64,000 nucleotides of DNA. Origin: Thalassoglobus polymorphus. GTDB taxonomy: Bacteria > Planctomycetota > Planctomycetia > Planctomycetales > Planctomycetaceae. The stretch's first letter is position 1, and each line of letters starts with the position of its first letter. Shown in pieces: positions 19,308-28,519 of the stretch. A model generated the notes under the pieces. It searched no databases. It was not told the DNA's origin and saw nothing but the letters and a program-made list of their open reading frames with translations. The stretch spans positions 6,088,001-6,152,000 of the forward strand of contig NZ_CP036267.1 of NCBI RefSeq assembly GCF_007744255.1, written 5' to 3'. Both the position numbers and the translations under genes were made by a program.

Positions 19308-20438
19308 TTACTTTTGTGCAACAAGTTCTGGAGCAACTGGTGCGATAGGTGCTGGATCAGCACTGCGTGTGGTTGCTTTCCAGGTTGCCACTCGGACAGC
19401 TGATGGAGTGGCTGCCGGTTGTGTTGCGACAGGTTTTTGAGTCGGTTGCTCAACTTCCTGAATAGCAGGGGTTGGCTCATACTGATCACGATAGACAGGT
19501 GACTGGAGTGGAATCGTTTGCTTTTCTCCGAAGGATTGAAGCTTCGTGTTTCCTTTTGTTCCACCTGCTGATTGAGTGTTGTCGTCTCCTCCTGCAGTCG
19601 TCGCAGGTGTTGGCTCTGCGGCAGTTGCAGTTCCGTTGAAGTTGGAATCGTAAACGACTTTTGTGCGATTCCCCATGAAGACGGTTTGCTTCTTCATGCG
19701 TGTTTCGTAAGCGGTCACTTGCTCATCAACATAGACAGTTCGTTGGACTGGAACCTTCTGAACTGTTGTCACAGGAACCTGTCGAGAAACGTTGTAGCTG
19801 ACTTGTCGAGTGGTCGGAATCTGCACAGTCCGCTGGACTGGGACATTGTAAGCGACAACATTGGGAACGAATTGACGTCGAGCGACAACATTCGGGGTGA
19901 TCGAGTTGCGGAAGGCGTATCCGAGGCGATTAATCTCACCCACTAATCCGGGTCGGCCATCGTAAGCACATGGTGACATTTTCGGGACAGGCTGGTAGGC
20001 CGTTTGCCAGTAACTGTTGTTACGAGTGACCTGTCGGCATTCGTTGACTGTCTGAGTGACGTAAGATGGAACGTTGACCGTCTTCACTTCATTGACGGTT
20101 TGATAAGTCGTCACCTCACGGTCTTGCATTTCCGTGATCACCTTGGCGACCTTAACTGTTTTCTGGACCGGGACGACCTCTGGGACTTCGACGGTCTGGT
20201 AAACAGGCTCCTGTACTGTTTTCATACAGGGGCATGGATTGACGGAAGCTGTCTGATACGTCGGGGCGTAAGCAACAGGTCCGCAATTGAGTGTTGGAGC
20301 AATGCTCGCCACAGGAGCGGTTCCACAAGGACCACAAGGAGCAGAGCCAAAAAACTGTGCATTCACTGGTGAGGATAGGCCACACGCTGTTGCCAGCAAG
20401 GCAAATCCGGTGATGGCACGGTTACGAATTCCGGGCAT
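19308..20438 (-). CDS. secreted low-complexity repeat protein (YTV-like envelope protein)
   Basis: 376 residues, signal peptide MPGIRNRAITGFALLATACG ending near VNA. A Cys-rich start (CGPCGTAPV, NPCPCMKTV) is followed by many short imperfect repeats of the type VPVQ(R/K)TV and YQTV: EPVYQTVEVPEVVPVQKTV, VTTYQTVNEVKTVNV, NVPVQRTVQIPTTRQV, VQKVPVQRTVYVDEQVTAYE. They resemble the YTV-type repeats of planctomycete cell-surface proteins. The tail is rich in Thr, Pro, Ala and Gln. AGGA lies 8 bases upstream of the ATG. I infer a structural envelope role; no enzymatic domain is seen. Confidence 0.7.
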   Translation of the reverse strand: MPGIRNRAITGFALLATACGLSSPVNAQFFGSAPCGPCGTAPVASIAPTLNCGPVAYAPTYQTASVNPCPCMKTVQEPVYQTVEVPEVVPVQKTVKVAKVITEMQDREVTTYQTVNEVKTVNVPSYVTQTVNECRQVTRNNSYWQTAYQPVPKMSPCAYDGRPGLVGEINRLGYAFRNSITPNVVARRQFVPNVVAYNVPVQRTVQIPTTRQVSYNVSRQVPVTTVQKVPVQRTVYVDEQVTAYETRMKKQTVFMGNRTKVVYDSNFNGTATAAEPTPATTAGGDDNTQSAGGTKGNTKLQSFGEKQTIPLQSPVYRDQYEPTPAIQEVEQPTQKPVATQPAATPSAVRVATWKATTRSADPAPIAPVAPELVAQK

Positions 20439-20918
20439 CTGAATGTTCCTGATCTTGAAAGGTTGAGGGAGGATTTTCCGAAAGGAGATTGAATCGGAAC
20501 TGAGAAGAGATGTTGTTTCAGTCCCGCCTCGTGGGGGAGCAGCGTTTTATGGCAATATAAAATTTTGGTCAAGATGAACGGACAATTCTGCCGAAAGGAA
20601 CTGACTGATTGCAATTGTTACACACTCCCCTCTCTCAACACGATTTGCCTCAAGTCTTGGACTGGGACCATCCGGTCATGAAATATCCTCGCTCAGAAGA
20701 GCGTAACTTCAGGAGTAGCAGGAAATTGCAACGTTTTCATCGGGATGGTACACTACGCGAACTCGCAGAATTTGTGTGACAACAGTGCCGTAACTCGGTG
20801 GGGCTGTGGTTAGAGCCAGTCCGAAAACCTCTGGAATAGCCGCTTGTCTCAACGTTTGAGAGAGCAATATCAGGTTTCAGGACCAGTTCTGAAAACTCTC
20901 GAAGTCTGGACTCACTTC
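20439..20918. other. intergenic interval with R1 and R2 remnants
   Basis: 480 bp between divergent genes. A short R1-core-like piece (CCCGCCTCGTGGGGGAGCAG) lies near 20524-20545 and a clear R2 copy at 20811-20891. No gene is recognised. Confidence 0.5.
20811..20891 (+). repeat. R2 palindromic repeat copy
   Basis: TAGAGCCAGTCCGAAAACCT at the left, the central CTCAACGTTTGAGAGAG, and GGTTTCAGGACCAGTTCT at the right, with imperfect inverted arms. It produces a false in-frame extension upstream of glgB. Confidence 0.85.
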
Positions 20919-22877
20919 ATGACAAAAACCTCGATCACTCCGAGTTCGTCTCCGACTCTTCATCAACGAAACATCATTGCAGAAAGGCACGGAATGTATT
21001 GCACCGCCTATGAGTGGTTTGGAGCACATGTGGTCGTTGATGGTGAGACCGTCGGGACACGCTTCGCAGTTTGGGCCCCCAACGCTCAGGAAGTTTGCGT
21101 GGTTTGTGATCGCAACGGCTGGAAACATGGCGGGTTCTATCTCAACTCAAGCGACGAAGGAGTTTGGACGGGCATTATTCCAGCGATGGGAGCGGGTGAA
21201 GCATATAAATATAGTATCCGGCAGATAGATGGGCAGATCGTTGAGAAAGCAGATCCATACGCTTTCTATTCTGAAGTCTCACCGAAAACAGCGTCGGTGG
21301 TATACGACCTGAATGGATATCAATGGTCGGATCAGAAATGGATCGAGAACAAAAGCGAAATTAACTGGTTCGAAAAGCCAGTCAATATCTACGAAGTTCA
21401 ACTTGGTTCCTGGATGCGACCAAAGGATGGACGGAAATACTACAGCTACGCGGAACTCTCAGAGAAACTCATCAAGTATGTTGTCGAGATGGGTTTCACA
21501 CATCTCCAATTGATGCCAATCACGGAATACCCCTTTGATGGCTCTTGGGGATATCAGACGACCGGCTACTTCGCCCCGACCAGCCGTTACGGAACGCCAC
21601 TCGATTTTATGGCCTTCGTGAATCGATGTCACCAGGCGGGAATTGGAGTCTTGCTCGATTGGGTTCCCGGGCACTTCCCGACCGATGGGCATAGCCTTGG
21701 AAAATTTGACGGAACAGCCCTCTACGAACATGCCGATCCGCGAAGTGGATTCCATCCTGACTGGAACACTTACATCTTTAACTATGGGCGAACGGAAGTT
21801 CGCAACTTCTTGCTTTCGAGTGCTCACTTCTGGTGTGACAAATACCACATCGACGGAATTCGAGTTGATGCCGTCGCATCGATGCTCTACCTCGACTATT
21901 CACGTGAAGAGGGCGAATGGATTCCGAACGAATTCGGTGGGCGCGAGAATCTGGAAGCGATGAACTTCCTGAAAGATCTCAATACATCACTGCACGGATC
22001 ATTCCCGGGAATCTTGACAGTCGCTGAGGAATCAACGTCCTGGCCGGGCGTCAGCAAGCCCGTCTATGATGGTGGGCTCGGATTCTCGATGAAGTGGGAT
22101 ATGGGCTGGATGAACGACACCCTCAGCTACATGCAAAACGATCCCATCCATCGCCAGCACCATCAGAACCAACTCTCATTCAGATCGCTTTACGCATTCA
22201 GCGAAAATTTCGTCTTACCTCTTTCTCACGATGAAGTTGTCCACGGGAAACGTTCACTCCTTTCGCAAATGCCCGGTGATCAATGGCAGCAGTTTGCGAA
22301 TCTCCGCTTGTTGCTGGGGTATCAGGCGACGCTCCCCGGGAAACATTTGTTGTTCATGGGTGGCGAAATTGGACAATGGACCGAATGGGACCATGATGGA
22401 GAACTTGACTGGTCGATCCTCGAGTTTGAAACACATGCCGGCATCAAGCGATTCGTCTCCGACATCAACAAGCTTCTCATTCGACATCCCGCTCTGCATC
22501 AACTTGATTGTTCCAGCGAAGGCTTCTCCTGGATTCAGGCGGACGATGCCGCAAACAGCGTTTACGCTTACTGCCGCTTCTCAAGGAATGCCGAGGAAAT
22601 CCTGGTCGTCGTGTTAAACATGACTCCCATCCCGCGCGAAGGATACAGGGTCGGTGTTCCTAAGCACGGATTCTACAAAGAGATCCTCAACAGCGATGCT
22701 TCTCTCTACGGTGGCACCGATGTTGGCAACGCTGGCGGAGTTGCATCAGTTGCAACTCCAATGCATGGGATGAAGCAAAGCGTCAACCTCACGCTTCCGC
22801 CACTCGGGATGCTCGTGATGCGTTTCGAAGAACTCGATTCGAAGAAGACGCCAACCTCTGAGAAGATCAAAGATTGA
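20919..22877 (+). CDS. glgB: 1,4-alpha-glucan branching enzyme
   Basis: Makes alpha-1,6 branches in glycogen in the cytoplasm; 652 residues. An N-terminal CBM48-type domain ([17 protein letters not shown]) precedes a GH13 barrel. The catalytic residues are visible: the nucleophile Asp in [13 protein letters not shown], the acid Glu in TVAEESTSW and the third carboxylate in [22 protein letters not shown] and [18 protein letters not shown] are typical of GlgB. Start: ATG 20919. The frame is open back to 20844, but that part is an R2 repeat. No other glycogen gene is adjacent; the GntP-like permease follows 90 bp downstream. Confidence 0.95.
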   Translation: MTKTSITPSSSPTLHQRNIIAERHGMYCTAYEWFGAHVVVDGETVGTRFAVWAPNAQEVCVVCDRNGWKHGGFYLNSSDEGVWTGIIPAMGAGEAYKYSIRQIDGQIVEKADPYAFYSEVSPKTASVVYDLNGYQWSDQKWIENKSEINWFEKPVNIYEVQLGSWMRPKDGRKYYSYAELSEKLIKYVVEMGFTHLQLMPITEYPFDGSWGYQTTGYFAPTSRYGTPLDFMAFVNRCHQAGIGVLLDWVPGHFPTDGHSLGKFDGTALYEHADPRSGFHPDWNTYIFNYGRTEVRNFLLSSAHFWCDKYHIDGIRVDAVASMLYLDYSREEGEWIPNEFGGRENLEAMNFLKDLNTSLHGSFPGILTVAEESTSWPGVSKPVYDGGLGFSMKWDMGWMNDTLSYMQNDPIHRQHHQNQLSFRSLYAFSENFVLPLSHDEVVHGKRSLLSQMPGDQWQQFANLRLLLGYQATLPGKHLLFMGGEIGQWTEWDHDGELDWSILEFETHAGIKRFVSDINKLLIRHPALHQLDCSSEGFSWIQADDAANSVYAYCRFSRNAEEILVVVLNMTPIPREGYRVGVPKHGFYKEILNSDASLYGGTDVGNAGGVASVATPMHGMKQSVNLTLPPLGMLVMRFEELDSKKTPTSEKIKD

Positions 22878-22967
22878 TCGGTCCCGATTTTCCACCAACA
22901 TTTGCTGAGTGGGAGAAAGTATGTTGGTTGATCTGCATGAAATCAGGAACGTCTGAGGTTGTTGGAA

Positions 22968-24374
22968 ATGGTCAGTATTGTCGGAATTGTTCTTTCGTTA
23001 TTGCTTCTGATGTATCTGGCGTATCGGGATGTCAGTGTCCTTGTGCTGGCTCCACTCTGTGCTTTGATGGCAGTCCTCTTCGATGGGAACCTGCCGCTGC
23101 TGGCAACCTATACGCAAATCTTCATGGTGAGTGTCGGGCAGTTCATTAGTGCTTTCTTCCCACTCTTTCTTCTGGGAGCGATCTTTGGAAAATTAATGGA
23201 AGACTCCGGAGCCGCCGCCAAGATCGCCGATGTCATCATTCAACGACTCGGCAAACAACGCACAATGATGGCTGTCGTTCTCAGTTGTGCAATTTTAACA
23301 TACGGAGGAGTCTCTCTTTTTGTTGTCGTCTTCGCAGTCTTTCCGCTGGCAAGTTCGTTGTTTCAACAGGCGAACATTCCGCGTCGCTTGATCCCCGCTG
23401 CCATCGCCCTCGGCTCATTCACATTTACGATGACTGCAATGCCGGGGACGCCTCAGATTCAAAATCAAATTCCCATGCAGTTCTTTCGAACGAATTCGTT
23501 CGCTGCTCCCGGGCTGGGACTGATCGGCAGTCTCATTATGTTCAGCTTAGGGATGTTGTGGTTGAACTCTCGAGTTGCCGCTGCGAAACGTAACGAAGAA
23601 GGTTTCGGGCTGATTCAAAATTCAGAAGCGGAAGTCGAAGATGGAAAAGCAGAAAATGTCGACAACAACTTGCCGTCGACAGCGAGTGCATTTGCTCCGC
23701 TGATTTGTGTCATCGGGCTGAATTTCATCCTCTCACAATACATCATCCCGACCTGGAACGCAGACTATTTGGCCTCTGAGCAATTTGGGAAGACTGAGCT
23801 GGCTCGTGTTCTTGGAACATGGTCCACGATCCTTTCCCTCGTTTCAGCTTTGGTACTGACAATTGCGTTACATTTTCGCAGCGTCCAGAAACTCAAAGAC
23901 TCACTTGCTCTGGGGGCACAATCTTCGTTGTTGCCGGTTTTCAATACGGCTTGTGAGTACGGCTATGGAAATACGATCAAATCACTGGCAGGCTTTGCCG
24001 TCGTTCAGAAGTTCGTGACAGGAATCGCCCCCGGAAATCCACTGATCTCTGAAGCCATCGCGGTCAATTCACTCGCCGCGATGACTGGCTCTGCATCTGG
24101 CGGGTTGAGCATCGCCCTCAAAACATTAGGGGAGACCTATTATCAGCGCGGGATTGAAGCTGGCATCAACCCGGAGCTGTTGCATCGCGTCGCCTCAATG
24201 GCATGTGGAGGGCTCGACAGCCTTCCGCACAATGGAGCCGTCATCACTCTACTGCTGATCTGCGGTGTTACGCATCGGCAAGGCTACAAAGATGTTGGAA
24301 TGGTCTCGGTCCTTTGCCCTGTGGCTGCGACGGTCACAGTGATCTTTCTGGGAACCATCTTCGGATCGTTTTGA
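22968..24374 (+). CDS. GntP-like permease
   Basis: Polytopic membrane protein of 468 residues with about 11-12 hydrophobic helices, likely an H+ symporter for gluconate or another organic acid. The signature region is GKLMEDSGAAAKIADVII, which corresponds to the GntP 'LVEDCGAAQRIA' segment, followed by VSLFVVVFAVFPLASSLFQQ. NSLAAMTGSASGGLSIAL and a final GVTHRQGYKDVG match the C-terminal half. The ATG at 22968 with GAGG upstream is preferred over TTG three codons earlier. The substrate cannot be assigned. A strong hairpin follows the stop. Confidence 0.82.
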   Translation: MVSIVGIVLSLLLLMYLAYRDVSVLVLAPLCALMAVLFDGNLPLLATYTQIFMVSVGQFISAFFPLFLLGAIFGKLMEDSGAAAKIADVIIQRLGKQRTMMAVVLSCAILTYGGVSLFVVVFAVFPLASSLFQQANIPRRLIPAAIALGSFTFTMTAMPGTPQIQNQIPMQFFRTNSFAAPGLGLIGSLIMFSLGMLWLNSRVAAAKRNEEGFGLIQNSEAEVEDGKAENVDNNLPSTASAFAPLICVIGLNFILSQYIIPTWNADYLASEQFGKTELARVLGTWSTILSLVSALVLTIALHFRSVQKLKDSLALGAQSSLLPVFNTACEYGYGNTIKSLAGFAVVQKFVTGIAPGNPLISEAIAVNSLAAMTGSASGGLSIALKTLGETYYQRGIEAGINPELLHRVASMACGGLDSLPHNGAVITLLLICGVTHRQGYKDVGMVSVLCPVAATVTVIFLGTIFGSF

Positions 24375-24379
24375 GAACG

Positions 24380-24416
24380 CTGTGTTGCCGGACACTTCAG
24401 GTCTCCGGCAACACAG
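24380..24416 (+). terminator. hairpin after the GntP-like gene
   Basis: CTGTGTTGCCGGA (24380-24392) pairs perfectly with TCCGGCAACACAG (24404-24416) around an 11-base loop, beginning 6 bases after the stop. There is no T tract, so it may be a weak terminator or an mRNA stabiliser. It contains GCCGGACAC, also found in the 30752 hairpin. Confidence 0.65.
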
Positions 24417-24436
24417 AGCAGACTATCAAGCAGACG

Positions 24437-24539
24437 AGAGCATCTTTCGAATTGGTTTGCAGGTTCTGCCTCGTGGCGAACAGTATTTTTATTAGAGAAA
24501 TGCGTTCTTCACGGGCACACGGTAGAGCAAGCTGCTCTA
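24437..24539 (+). repeat. R1 repeat copy, supplies the TAG stop of the sialidase-like gene
   Basis: Complete copy: AGAGCATCTTTCGAATTGG, CTGCCTCGTGGCGAACAG, GCGTTCTTCACGGGCACAC, terminal hairpin TAGAGCA-AGC-TGCTCTA. Its last three bases (CTA) are the minus-strand stop codon of the gene at 24537. Confidence 0.92.
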
Positions 24540-26447
24540 TTCTGAATCATAAAACCACGAAACTGGCAACGAGCGATATTGAGAAGAGAGCTTGCCTCCT
24601 TCGCCGACCCAGTATGACATCACTGCCCGGTTTCGAACAAAAATCAAGCTGGTGTAGGAATATGTTTGATCCATGTTTGTTTCCAGATTCTTCACGTGCT
24701 GCCACGTCTTCCCTTCATCGGATGAAATCGCAGCGGTCAGTGGTGTCCGTTTTCCACCATGCCCTTCGCCATCTTTGAATGTGTTATTCCAAACGAGCAG
24801 TAAGTCACCAGTCGACGGAATGCGACGAATTGTCGACGGAGCCTCCGGGGCAATAATGCCCTCAAGGTGAGATGGCTTGCTCCAGTGATTGCCGCCATCT
24901 TCAGAGAAGCTGGTCGCGATTGTTCCCAGTTGTGTGCGAATGATCATCATCACCCGGCCATCCTTGAGTTCAATCACTTCCGGCTCCATGGCTCCCCGTT
25001 TGGCGAGGTCGATCTTTCCTTCGCTTTCTTGCCAGGTTTGTCCAAAGTCATCGGAGAACCAGCAGCGACAAATGAAGTGTCCGCCTCCTTGAACATTCGG
25101 CGTTGACGCCACAGGAGCCAGCAATCGACCCGTGGAAAGCTGCTGCACACGATCGTTATTCATGACGTGGTAACCGGGTGTGGTCGTTGCGAGAATCCGT
25201 TCGCCGAACGTTTTCGCTTCATCTTTGGAGAAGCGAACGTAGAGTCTCAAATCTTCGTGACTGTTCTTTTCAAGATAGAACAGGGCAATAGTATCGTCAT
25301 GTGGAGCATTCAATCGTTTGAGAGTGACCGACATGACATTCATGTTCCCGGTGCTCTTTTGCAGAACGCGTGAGTCACTCCATGTACGACCTAGATCGCT
25401 CGATTCTTTTCCAACGATGTGAGCAGTTGCGAAATCGCTTCCGCCTCCGATGAATTCGGTGGCAGCATAAAGAAGGTTGCCGTTGGCTAATCGAACGATC
25501 GAGCCTTCAGTATATCTTGGGTGTTCTTTCGTCGCCGGGTAAACCATTCGCTTGATGTCCTCTTTGACATCAGCAGGCGCTGGTTGAGTGAACATCAACA
25601 GTGACTGAGCGGAGCGAACCCGGACGTCCAACGTGTCGTCATCGAGCAGTTCGATGAGACGGTCGCTGATCGAGAAGTCGCGGGTTTCACCGCCGAAGGT
25701 GGCTGCGTAAATTCGAATGGCCGGGTCATCAGAGTTTAAATTTTTCTTGAGGGCAGCTAGTCCATCCTTGTCACCCAACAGTGCCAGGGCGTGCTCTGTG
25801 TAAGCCTTGGCAATTGGATCTTTTGCCATCGTCAGATTCTTTTTCAGTTGAGCAATGTCTGACTTGTCTCCCACACGAGCGATAATCCAGGCAGCGATTC
25901 GTCGGACTTCCTCGTCTTCGTTGGCGAGGTGTTTCCGCAGGAACTTCATCGCCTCTGGATTTCCACCACGACCCAGGGCAGCAGCTGCCATAAGCTGTGT
26001 TGTCATTTTGTCACTCTCTGCAAAAGTGCGACGCAATCCAACACCGTCTCCGAGTTCAAAGACCTTAAAGAGACTTTCCGAGGCATGGGTGTGTCCGTAG
26101 GAATCGTCTTTGTCGAGAATTTCGAACATGATCCGCGCCTGTTGCCAGTCTCCAGCACGGACGAGCTCTCGTGCCAAGCCGCAACGATGCTGGTCATCGG
26201 TCTCTGTTTTTAACTTTGGTGTGAGAGATGCAATCACTTCATCACCGAGACCAGCGAGCGTCAACCCTTCGGCGGCATGAATCGACGGCCAGAACTCGTC
26301 ACTTTTGATCCCTTCTCGCAAAATCGTGCGACACTTCTCGGTCAGTTCTGGAGAGAGTGTGAACTTAGCACTTTCGGCGTGTGCAGGCAGGGTTATGTTT
26401 AAGAGACTGAAGGTGAACAAAGCGGTCATCAAAGTCTGGCGGATCAC
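24537..26447 (-). CDS. secreted HEAT-repeat / BNR sialidase-like fusion
   Basis: 636 residues. A signal peptide (MTALFTFSLLNITLPAHAE) follows a GTG start at 26447 that has GGAG 8 bases upstream; the longer frame to 26579 reads through an R1 repeat and is rejected. Residues about 30-290 are HEAT-like helical repeats (MAAAALGRGGNPEAMKFL, RIAAWIIARVGDKSDIAQL). Residues about 310-630 are a six-bladed sialidase-type propeller with five Asp boxes: SSDLGRTWS, SKDEAKTFG, SDDFGQTWQ, SEDGGNHWS, SSDEGKTWQ. Such domains bind or cleave sialylated or other glycans; the catalytic set was not verified. The gene is flanked by two R1 copies in the same orientation. Confidence 0.8.
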   Translation of the reverse strand: MIRQTLMTALFTFSLLNITLPAHAESAKFTLSPELTEKCRTILREGIKSDEFWPSIHAAEGLTLAGLGDEVIASLTPKLKTETDDQHRCGLARELVRAGDWQQARIMFEILDKDDSYGHTHASESLFKVFELGDGVGLRRTFAESDKMTTQLMAAAALGRGGNPEAMKFLRKHLANEDEEVRRIAAWIIARVGDKSDIAQLKKNLTMAKDPIAKAYTEHALALLGDKDGLAALKKNLNSDDPAIRIYAATFGGETRDFSISDRLIELLDDDTLDVRVRSAQSLLMFTQPAPADVKEDIKRMVYPATKEHPRYTEGSIVRLANGNLLYAATEFIGGGSDFATAHIVGKESSDLGRTWSDSRVLQKSTGNMNVMSVTLKRLNAPHDDTIALFYLEKNSHEDLRLYVRFSKDEAKTFGERILATTTPGYHVMNNDRVQQLSTGRLLAPVASTPNVQGGGHFICRCWFSDDFGQTWQESEGKIDLAKRGAMEPEVIELKDGRVMMIIRTQLGTIATSFSEDGGNHWSKPSHLEGIIAPEAPSTIRRIPSTGDLLLVWNNTFKDGEGHGGKRTPLTAAISSDEGKTWQHVKNLETNMDQTYSYTSLIFVRNRAVMSYWVGEGGKLSSQYRSLPVSWFYDSE

Positions 26448-26494
26448 TCGGTACTCTCCGTTTGAAATCTTGCGAATCGGGATCTGGCTGGTTC

Positions 26495-26598
26495 TACAGC
26501 ATTTTTCGAATTGGTGTTCGGGTTCTGCCTCGTCGCGAACAGTAATCTTACTGGTGAAACGCTTTCTACACGGGCACACGGCAGAGCAAGCTGTTCTG
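26495..26598 (+). repeat. R1 repeat copy, diverged
   Basis: ACAGCATTTTTCGAATTGGT, CTGCCTCGTCGCGAACAG, CGCTTTCTACACGGGCACAC and terminal hairpin CAGAGCA-AGC-TGTTCTG (one G-T pair). It lies upstream of the sialidase-like gene, in the same orientation as the copy at its 3' end. Confidence 0.88.
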
Positions 26599-26673
26599 AT
26601 GGAGCTTACCCAAGAGCTCGCATTTCAAGCGATTCATTTTGCTTCCAGAAGTATTGTGTTCGGATCTAAAACT

Positions 26674-27468
26674 TTACCAAGCAGTCCAGCCACCGTCGAT
26701 GAGCAGGTTCTGGCCAGTCAGATAACTTCCCGCATCGCTCACCATCAGGAGCAATGCGCCCTTCAACTCATGGGGGTGTCCCATCCGCTGCATCGGGCTT
26801 TTCTTCTTCAGTCGTTCGACCATTTCCTGCGGTGCTTTCTCTGAAGGAAATGGCCCCGGGCTCAGGCAATTCACGCGGACATTGTCCTTGGCCCAGTAGA
26901 CTGCCAGGTGGCGAGTCATGTGGATCACGCCTCCTTTGAGAGCGTGATATTGCACCGGGCTCGCAGTGCAAATTTCTTCGTAAGCATCCGGATAAGACCC
27001 GACAACGCCATACATTGAACCGATCATGACGACCGATCCCGCGACACCTCTGCTGACGGTATGGTCTCGCAAACGTCGTGCAAGACAAAAATACCCACTC
27101 GCATTTTGCAGATCTTTACTGAACGCTTCGAACGTCACGTCCGTCACGTCCATGGCATGACCCTGCTGACCATTGTTGATCAAGATGTCGACTTGCCCGG
27201 CGGCAGCAACAGCTGAGTCAAATCCTGAATTGAGGGAATCTTCGTCGAGGTGGTCAAGTTGGACTCCGAAATGTTTTTGGTCCCCTTGTCTCGGAAGTGC
27301 TTCCGCTGCACTTGTTGCTCGAGCGAGGTCGCGACTCGCAATGACAACATTTGCACCGGCTTCAGCCAGCCCACGCGACATCGAAGAGCCGAGAAACCCG
27401 GTCCCTCCGGTGATGAGTGCGACACGCCCTGTGAGGTCGAAAAGTTCCTGTATCGTTGGTTCGCTCAT
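26674..27468 (-). CDS. short-chain dehydrogenase/reductase
   Basis: NAD(P)-dependent oxidoreductase of 264 residues, cytoplasmic, classical SDR. The cofactor loop is TGGTGFLGSSMSRGLA, followed by DILINNGQQG (N-N-x-G), VVMIGSMYGVVGS with the catalytic Ser, and Y-x3-K in VQYHALKGGV. The C-terminus LTGQNLLIDGGW is typical. The start overlaps the stop of the upstream Gfo/Idh/MocA gene (ATGA), so the two are translationally coupled. Together they suggest a sugar or gluconate-type oxidation pathway; the substrate is unknown. Confidence 0.92.
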   Translation of the reverse strand: MSEPTIQELFDLTGRVALITGGTGFLGSSMSRGLAEAGANVVIASRDLARATSAAEALPRQGDQKHFGVQLDHLDEDSLNSGFDSAVAAAGQVDILINNGQQGHAMDVTDVTFEAFSKDLQNASGYFCLARRLRDHTVSRGVAGSVVMIGSMYGVVGSYPDAYEEICTASPVQYHALKGGVIHMTRHLAVYWAKDNVRVNCLSPGPFPSEKAPQEMVERLKKKSPMQRMGHPHELKGALLLMVSDAGSYLTGQNLLIDGGWTAW

Positions 27469-28451
27469 ATCGTCACCCAATTTCCAGTTCGAACAGATTC
27501 CAAGGCGGCCAGATTGACCTTCAATGTTTGAAGTCCCTCAGAAAGCGAACAGGCTGCTGGTTGTTTGACTTCGAGGTGATCGAGAAACGCATTGGCCTGA
27601 TTGATGAAGAGGTCGTCTCGTTCCAGTTCCACCGACAGTTCAACGTCCCAGTCTTTCCCCGGTTCGCTGCATGAAATCCAACGAGCCTTATTCGCTTCAA
27701 ATTTCGCAGTCCCATTCTTGCAGATCACTGCAATCGATGTTTCGTTGGGAGCTTGATGCTGATTGAGATTGTATGAAGCGAGAACAGACTTGTGCCGGGC
27801 GATGATGTGTACAGTATCTTCGACATCAACACCTTCCAGAACGCAGTGGTCAGCATCTGCAACAAGTTTGGTGATTGGTCCAACCAACCACTCCGCAGCG
27901 TTCAACATGTGTGTCATTGCATCCTGGATCGCACCGCCACCGGTTTCGTGCTTGGTGTAGTAAATCTCGCGATATGCCGGTCGATAGAATGGGAAATGCT
28001 GCCCACCACTCATAACGACTTGAACTGGTTTTCCGAATCGTCCCGAATCTATGGCCGCCTTCATTGATTGCAACACCGGATGGGCTCGATACACGTATGC
28101 GATCGAAGCGGACAATTCATTCTCGTCGACCGTCTGCAGCAGTTTGTCGATGCCATCCGTCGCAATGCTTAACGGCTTTTCAATTAACAATGAGAGTTTT
28201 TTCTCTGCCAGTTGTTGAGCCATCTTGATATGCAAGTTTGCAGGAGTGCAGATGACAGCTGCGTCAAGCGATTCTGCAAGAGCCGCTTCGAGAGAATCAA
28301 AGGTGGCAGCGACATCATATTCTTGTTCGATCCGTTCGCGAATTTCTGGTCGAAGTTCACAAAGCGAAACTTTCGCTCGACCTGTTTTCAAAAAGCAGCG
28401 CAGATGCCGCTCACCTATGGAACCGCCGCCGATGACGAGAATGTTTTTCAT
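27465..28451 (-). CDS. Gfo/Idh/MocA-family oxidoreductase
   Basis: Cytoplasmic NAD(P)-dependent sugar or inositol dehydrogenase-like protein of 328 residues. The Rossmann motif is LVIGGGSIGERHLR, the cofactor/substrate motif is EKPLS, and a C-terminal Gfo_Idh_MocA_C-like half contains GGGAIQDAMTHMLNAAEW with the conserved His. No signal peptide, unlike the family member at 34482. It overlaps the downstream SDR by 4 bp, indicating one operon. recQ ends 68 bp upstream on the same strand. Confidence 0.9.
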   Translation of the reverse strand: MKNILVIGGGSIGERHLRCFLKTGRAKVSLCELRPEIRERIEQEYDVAATFDSLEAALAESLDAAVICTPANLHIKMAQQLAEKKLSLLIEKPLSIATDGIDKLLQTVDENELSASIAYVYRAHPVLQSMKAAIDSGRFGKPVQVVMSGGQHFPFYRPAYREIYYTKHETGGGAIQDAMTHMLNAAEWLVGPITKLVADADHCVLEGVDVEDTVHIIARHKSVLASYNLNQHQAPNETSIAVICKNGTAKFEANKARWISCSEPGKDWDVELSVELERDDLFINQANAFLDHLEVKQPAACSLSEGLQTLKVNLAALESVRTGNWVTI

Positions 28452-28519
28452 TAGGTTTGTGCTTTCTTATTGTGCCGGCAGCTTCAATGACCACAGTAAC
28501 CACGCGACGGGCTGAAATG

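Noticed and set aside
20844-20918. Longer N-terminus of glgB
   Set aside because: It is translated from an R2 repeat; the homologous protein begins after ATG 20919.
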